Below are positions 61,282 to 64,000 of a stretch of 64,000 bases of DNA, piece by piece (positions within the stretch are counted from its first letter, which is position 1; each line of letters opens with the position of its first letter). The DNA comes from Pseudobdellovibrionaceae bacterium (GTDB lineage Bacteria > Bdellovibrionota > Bdellovibrionia > Bdellovibrionales > JAMPXM01): assembly GCA_021463345.1 (NCBI GenBank), contig JAJTYM010000015.1:1-64000 (forward strand), in the 5' to 3' direction. Below the pieces are notes generated by a model that had not been told where the DNA came from, ran no database searches, and saw only the letters and a list, made by a program, of their open reading frames with translations. The translations under genes were made by a program, and so were the position numbers.

Positions 61282-62295
61282 CTAGAGGCCGAATCGTGCG
61301 AGGTGGGTGGTGCGGAGGATTCGTTCGAGTGAATTTTCAAGCGCTTTCGTGAGCGATTCCGAGAGCCTGTCGGCGAGCTTGCGGCGCGCGTGGTAGCTCA
61401 CGCGGATGATGTCGGCTCCGTCTTTGCGGGACCAGAGGTAATCGTCGCTTGTGGCGAGTTCGTCGATCAAACGCAGGTCGCGCGCTCGCGTGCCGTACCA
61501 GTACTCGCCCGTGCTGATTTTCGCCACATCGAGCTGCGGTCGGTTCTCTTGGACGAAGGCTTTGAAAAGTTCATGCGTGTCCTGAATCTGCGCTTTGAAC
61601 TTCTCGAGGCCTTGCGGCGTGACTTCCCCGAAGAGGCTCACCGTGCGCTTGAATTCCCCGGCCGTGATCTCCCGGTACTCGACGTCGTGTTTCTCGAGGA
61701 TCCGGTGCACGTTGGCGAACGCGGCGATCACTCCGACGGAACCGATGATCGCGAAGGGCGCCGCCACGATTTTGTCGGCAACGCAGGCCATCATATACCC
61801 GCCGCTCGCGGCGACCTTGTCGACGCAGACGGTAAGGGGGATCTTTTTGTCCCGAGCGCGGCGTAACTGCGCGGCGGCGAGTCCGTAACCCGCGACCATG
61901 CCGCCGGGGCTTTCCAGGCGCACGACGATCTCGTCGACGGGAGTCGCGACGGAAAGCACGGCGCTCATCTCTTCGCGAAGGGCGTCGACGGCGAGGGCGC
62001 GGATGTCGCCATCGAAGTCGAGGACGAAGATGCGCCGCTCGGCTCGCTCCGGGGCCTTGGCGCGCTTGCGGTCGGCTTTGGAGAGCGCCTTGATCTCTTT
62101 CTTGCCGAGGAGCTGCGATTGCAGCGCGCGTTCGTAGGCGCGGAAGCGGTTGTTGAGTTTTTCGGTTTCCAACTGCGGGCGTTGGGCCCGTCCCCGAAGG
62201 ACGAAGGTCGCGATCGTGGCCGAGACGACGGCGAAACCGATGAGCAGGACCAGGGTCTTGCCGACGAAAACTCCGAGTTCGATCAGATGTTCCAT
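61282..62295 (-). CDS. sohB: SohB-like inner-membrane serine protease (S49)
   Basis: A 337-residue S49 peptidase with one N-terminal transmembrane helix (about residues 8-30) and a ClpP-like domain in the periplasm or cytoplasm. The nucleophile is Ser in VAASGGYMMA; the catalytic Lys should lie in the SVGVIAAFANVHRILEK region. The VRLESPGGMV block is conserved. It matches SohB in length and single active domain. The start at 62295 has AAGGA upstream at slightly long spacing. Confidence 0.88.
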   Translation of the reverse strand: MEHLIELGVFVGKTLVLLIGFAVVSATIATFVLRGRAQRPQLETEKLNNRFRAYERALQSQLLGKKEIKALSKADRKRAKAPERAERRIFVLDFDGDIRALAVDALREEMSAVLSVATPVDEIVVRLESPGGMVAGYGLAAAQLRRARDKKIPLTVCVDKVAASGGYMMACVADKIVAAPFAIIGSVGVIAAFANVHRILEKHDVEYREITAGEFKRTVSLFGEVTPQGLEKFKAQIQDTHELFKAFVQENRPQLDVAKISTGEYWYGTRARDLRLIDELATSDDYLWSRKDGADIIRVSYHARRKLADRLSESLTKALENSLERILRTTHLARFGL

Positions 62296-62514
62296 TGTCA
62301 GGTGTTCCTTTGCGCTCTGTCGGTGGGTCGATTGAATCGTGCGCCGCACCACAATGCCGCCGATGCGGAGCGGCTGTCAAATAGGGCCTGGCGAACGAGG
62401 CTTGGTTGACGAGGGATGGCCGACGGGGGCGGAAGCGGATCGGAATGAAACGCGTCTCGCGGCTTTCTCACGTCTATCGCGCGAATGCCGATGAGGAAGC
62501 GGGAACGGGGAGTT

Positions 62515-62994
62515 ATGCGGCGCCGGATCTCGCTTCTGCTCATCATATTCGCGTTGGTTCCCGTTGGCGTGGCTCACGGGTCCGAGGACCCGTTGCGCGA
62601 AGCCGCCAAGGAGATCGCGCGCCGCCGCGAGCGCATCGAGGGCTTTCACGCCGTGCGCGAAAATCTCGCCAGGGAAGAGGCCGAGCGAGAGCGGCTCGCG
62701 CGAGAGCGGCACCAGGCCCGCGCGCGCGAGGCGGAAGAGTGGGAGCGCGTGCGCCTGGAATACGTCCGCTCGCGCCCTTCGCGCGACACAGCGGAGGGGG
62801 AGGAACGCCGCGAGCGCCTGGCCAGGGAAGAGTTGGAGCGGGACGAGAGGATGAGGGAACGATGGCGTCATGCGTTCTCTCTGGGGCGCGCGCAACTGCG
62901 CCAGGAGCTGCGTTCGGGCGCGGGTATCGACGAGATGCTTGAATACGACCTCAGGACCGACCGCGACAACCGGGCGGCGCGCGATGGAAAGTGA
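62515..62994 (+). CDS. Secreted coiled-coil protein
   Basis: A 159-residue protein with a signal peptide (about residues 1-22, ends AHGSED). Most of the rest is Glu/Arg-rich with long runs of alternating charge such as EEAERERLARERHQ, giving a continuous helix likely to form a coiled coil. No motif beyond that. GGGGAG lies before ATG 62515. It overlaps the DUF3307 gene by 11 bp, so the two form an operon. Confidence 0.65.
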   Translation: MRRRISLLLIIFALVPVGVAHGSEDPLREAAKEIARRRERIEGFHAVRENLAREEAERERLARERHQARAREAEEWERVRLEYVRSRPSRDTAEGEERRERLAREELERDERMRERWRHAFSLGRAQLRQELRSGAGIDEMLEYDLRTDRDNRAARDGK

Positions 62995-63370
62995 TCGGCT
63001 GGCCACCGCCTTCGTTCTGCTGATCGTGTTTCAGCTGAAACACTTCGTCGCGGACTTCCCCTTGCAGCGCGAATACATGCTCAAAAAGTTCGGCGCGGGT
63101 TGGGAATTCGTGCTGCCGCTCTCGCTCCATTCGGCCGTTCACGCCGCGTTCACGCTCGTCATCTGCCTCGTCTGCAACGCCTCGCTTTGGTGGCTCGCCG
63201 CCGCCGATTTCGCCATCCACTTCGCGATGGACCGGATCAAATCGGGCCCGCGCTACCTGGGACGTTTCAATGACAAGAGCCGGCCCGGCTTCTGGAACGC
63301 CCTCGGTTTCGACCAAATGGTGCATCACCTCACGCACCTGTGGATCGTCTGGGCGTTGGTCACCCGCTGA
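62984..63370 (+). CDS. DUF3307 family membrane protein
   Basis: A 128-residue membrane protein with about four transmembrane helices and the family signature KHFVADFPLQ near residue 20, plus HSAVHAA and MVHHLTHLWIV. Conserved His residues in the membrane could bind metal. DUF3307 members have no established function. It starts at ATG 62984, inside the end of the coiled-coil gene. Confidence 0.85.
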   Translation: MESDRLATAFVLLIVFQLKHFVADFPLQREYMLKKFGAGWEFVLPLSLHSAVHAAFTLVICLVCNASLWWLAAADFAIHFAMDRIKSGPRYLGRFNDKSRPGFWNALGFDQMVHHLTHLWIVWALVTR

Positions 63371-63734
63371 CCGCGACGCTCGTTGATCACCTGGCGGGGG
63401 CAGCACGCTGGGCCTTTCATGACCTGATTCAGAATCCTCGATCATCCGGGCGTGGGAGCGGAGTCTCTCGCGCTTTTCGCATTTCCGCCCGGAGTTCGAT
63501 TGGGCTCGTGAATCAAGTGAGATCAGATGTGGCGAGACTTGAGTCAGGATCGGCCGAGATTTGCCGGCAACCTCAATGGAGGTCCTAACGAAGTGGTGAA
63601 TTTCGCAGATAGGATTTCTTCTGGAGGTTCGCCGTTGCAAGGAAGCAAGGGGGGATGGCCAAGCCCAGTGCCCCTTGCCCGCAGCTCGTACAAGGCGGCC
63701 AAAAAGGTTCTGACTGACCGGGATTCCCCATTTC
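63371..63734. other. Non-coding stretch downstream of DUF3307
   Basis: 364 bp between the end of the DUF3307 gene and the terminator of the next gene. Composition is more AT-rich toward the end. I see no convincing ORF or RNA gene. Confidence 0.4.
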
Positions 63735-63763
63735 AAAAAAAAGCTCACCCAATCCCAGCTTTT
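63735..63763 (-). terminator. Rho-independent terminator
   Basis: On the minus strand, AAAAGCT and AGCTTTT form a 7-bp stem around an 11-base loop, followed by a run of eight T including those in the stem. It is placed just after the stop of the gene at 63791. Confidence 0.75.
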
Positions 63764-63790
63764 CTCGATTCTGGCTTTAAAGGCGTTGAG

Positions 63791-64000
63791 TCATTTGCAG
63801 CGTCCCGCGGACAAGCCGGTCGCTTTCACCCGGATCGGGTCGCCGGCGGTCGGATTGGTGAAGCCGTAATGGGCCGCTTCGACTCGGATCGCGTCCACGT
63901 CTTCGAACAACACCTGATCGATGCGGTCACGGGTCGACAGCGTGACCGAGTAGTGGAAATCGGTCGCGCCTTGATCGACGCGGTCGACGCGAACCGAAGA
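63791..64000 (-). CDS. Partial CDS, C-terminus of an unknown protein
   Basis: The gene enters from the right end; 69 codons plus TGA (63791-63793) are visible. The minus-strand frame has strong GC-ending codons and reads like protein: VDRVDQGATDFHYSVTLST, then RIDQVLFEDVDAIRVEAAHYGF, and ends GRCK. It looks beta-rich with a Cys near the end. A terminator follows. No family recognised. Confidence 0.75.
   Translation of the reverse strand, partial: SSVRVDRVDQGATDFHYSVTLSTRDRIDQVLFEDVDAIRVEAAHYGFTNPTAGDPIRVKATGLSAGRCK

Noticed and set aside
63590-64000. Plus-strand open frame running to the window end
   Set aside because: It crosses a clear minus-strand terminator and is less protein-like than the minus frame, which shows GC-ending codons and a normal stop.

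Overview
This is a GC-rich stretch of bacterial chromosome with short intergenic gaps, many overlapping start and stop codons, and no phage, integrase or complete insertion sequence. Gene content points to a Gram-negative with an outer membrane: several signal-peptide beta-barrels ending in Phe, many lipoproteins, SohB, an AsmA-like protein and a soluble lytic transglycosylase. A 66-residue histone-fold protein of the kind known from Bdellovibrio, an H1-like Lys/Ala/Arg-rich protein, secreted proteases and a MYXO-CTERM-like tail make Bdellovibrionota (or a neighbouring former-deltaproteobacterial lineage) my best guess. That placement is inference; there is no rRNA to check it.

Layout. 0-9.4 kb: an AT-richer orphan gene, a TerC/DUF475 membrane protein, a secreted trypsin-like protease, a nucleotidyltransferase-BON fusion coupled to a metallophosphoesterase, an adenosine-deaminase-family protein, a small secreted protein and a secreted phosphatase. 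9.4-14.6 kb: FAD dehydrogenase, phosphatidylserine decarboxylase, tRNA-Pro(CGG), then about 1 kb of lower-GC decayed DNA with HicA/HicB remnants and a tRNA-like T-arm, and a lytic transglycosylase. 14.8-26.6 kb: H1-like and histone-fold chromatin proteins, an outer-membrane barrel overlapping a large lipoprotein, a Sel1-like protein, an S9 peptidase, an MFS carrier, an alpha/beta-hydrolase without its catalytic residues and an SH3-barrel protein.

26.7-31.9 kb is a Nudix gene followed by a copper module: a multicopper oxidase fused to a CopB-like barrel, and a copper P-type ATPase three bases downstream. 31.9-37.3 kb: a metzincin lipoprotein and the 2-methylcitrate cycle (prpC divergent from prpD-prpB), for propionyl-CoA use. 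37.4-38.9 kb: a three-gene operon with a His-brace (LPMO-like) protein carrying a C-terminal sorting-like tail. 38.9-46.5 kb: two secreted or propeller/barrel proteins, Dps, a pentapeptide protein, a LysR regulator, a Fis-like HTH protein coupled to a CBS protein, ribosomal protein L33 and a small secreted protein.

46.6-64 kb: aminotransferase-MazG-CysQ operon, tRNA-Val(CAC), EamA-GloB pair, two BFD-type [2Fe-2S] proteins, NrnA, GreA, an AsmA-like protein, an ABC exporter with a degenerate ATPase, a Spinster-like MFS-GDPD fusion, a 42-bp-arm palindrome, SohB, a coiled-coil protein, a DUF3307 protein and a gene cut by the window end. The most unusual items are the three fusions (nucleotidyltransferase-BON, oxidase-CopB, MFS-GDPD), the degenerate enzymes, the His-brace operon and the histone pair. 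I found no CRISPR array, riboswitch or complete defence system.
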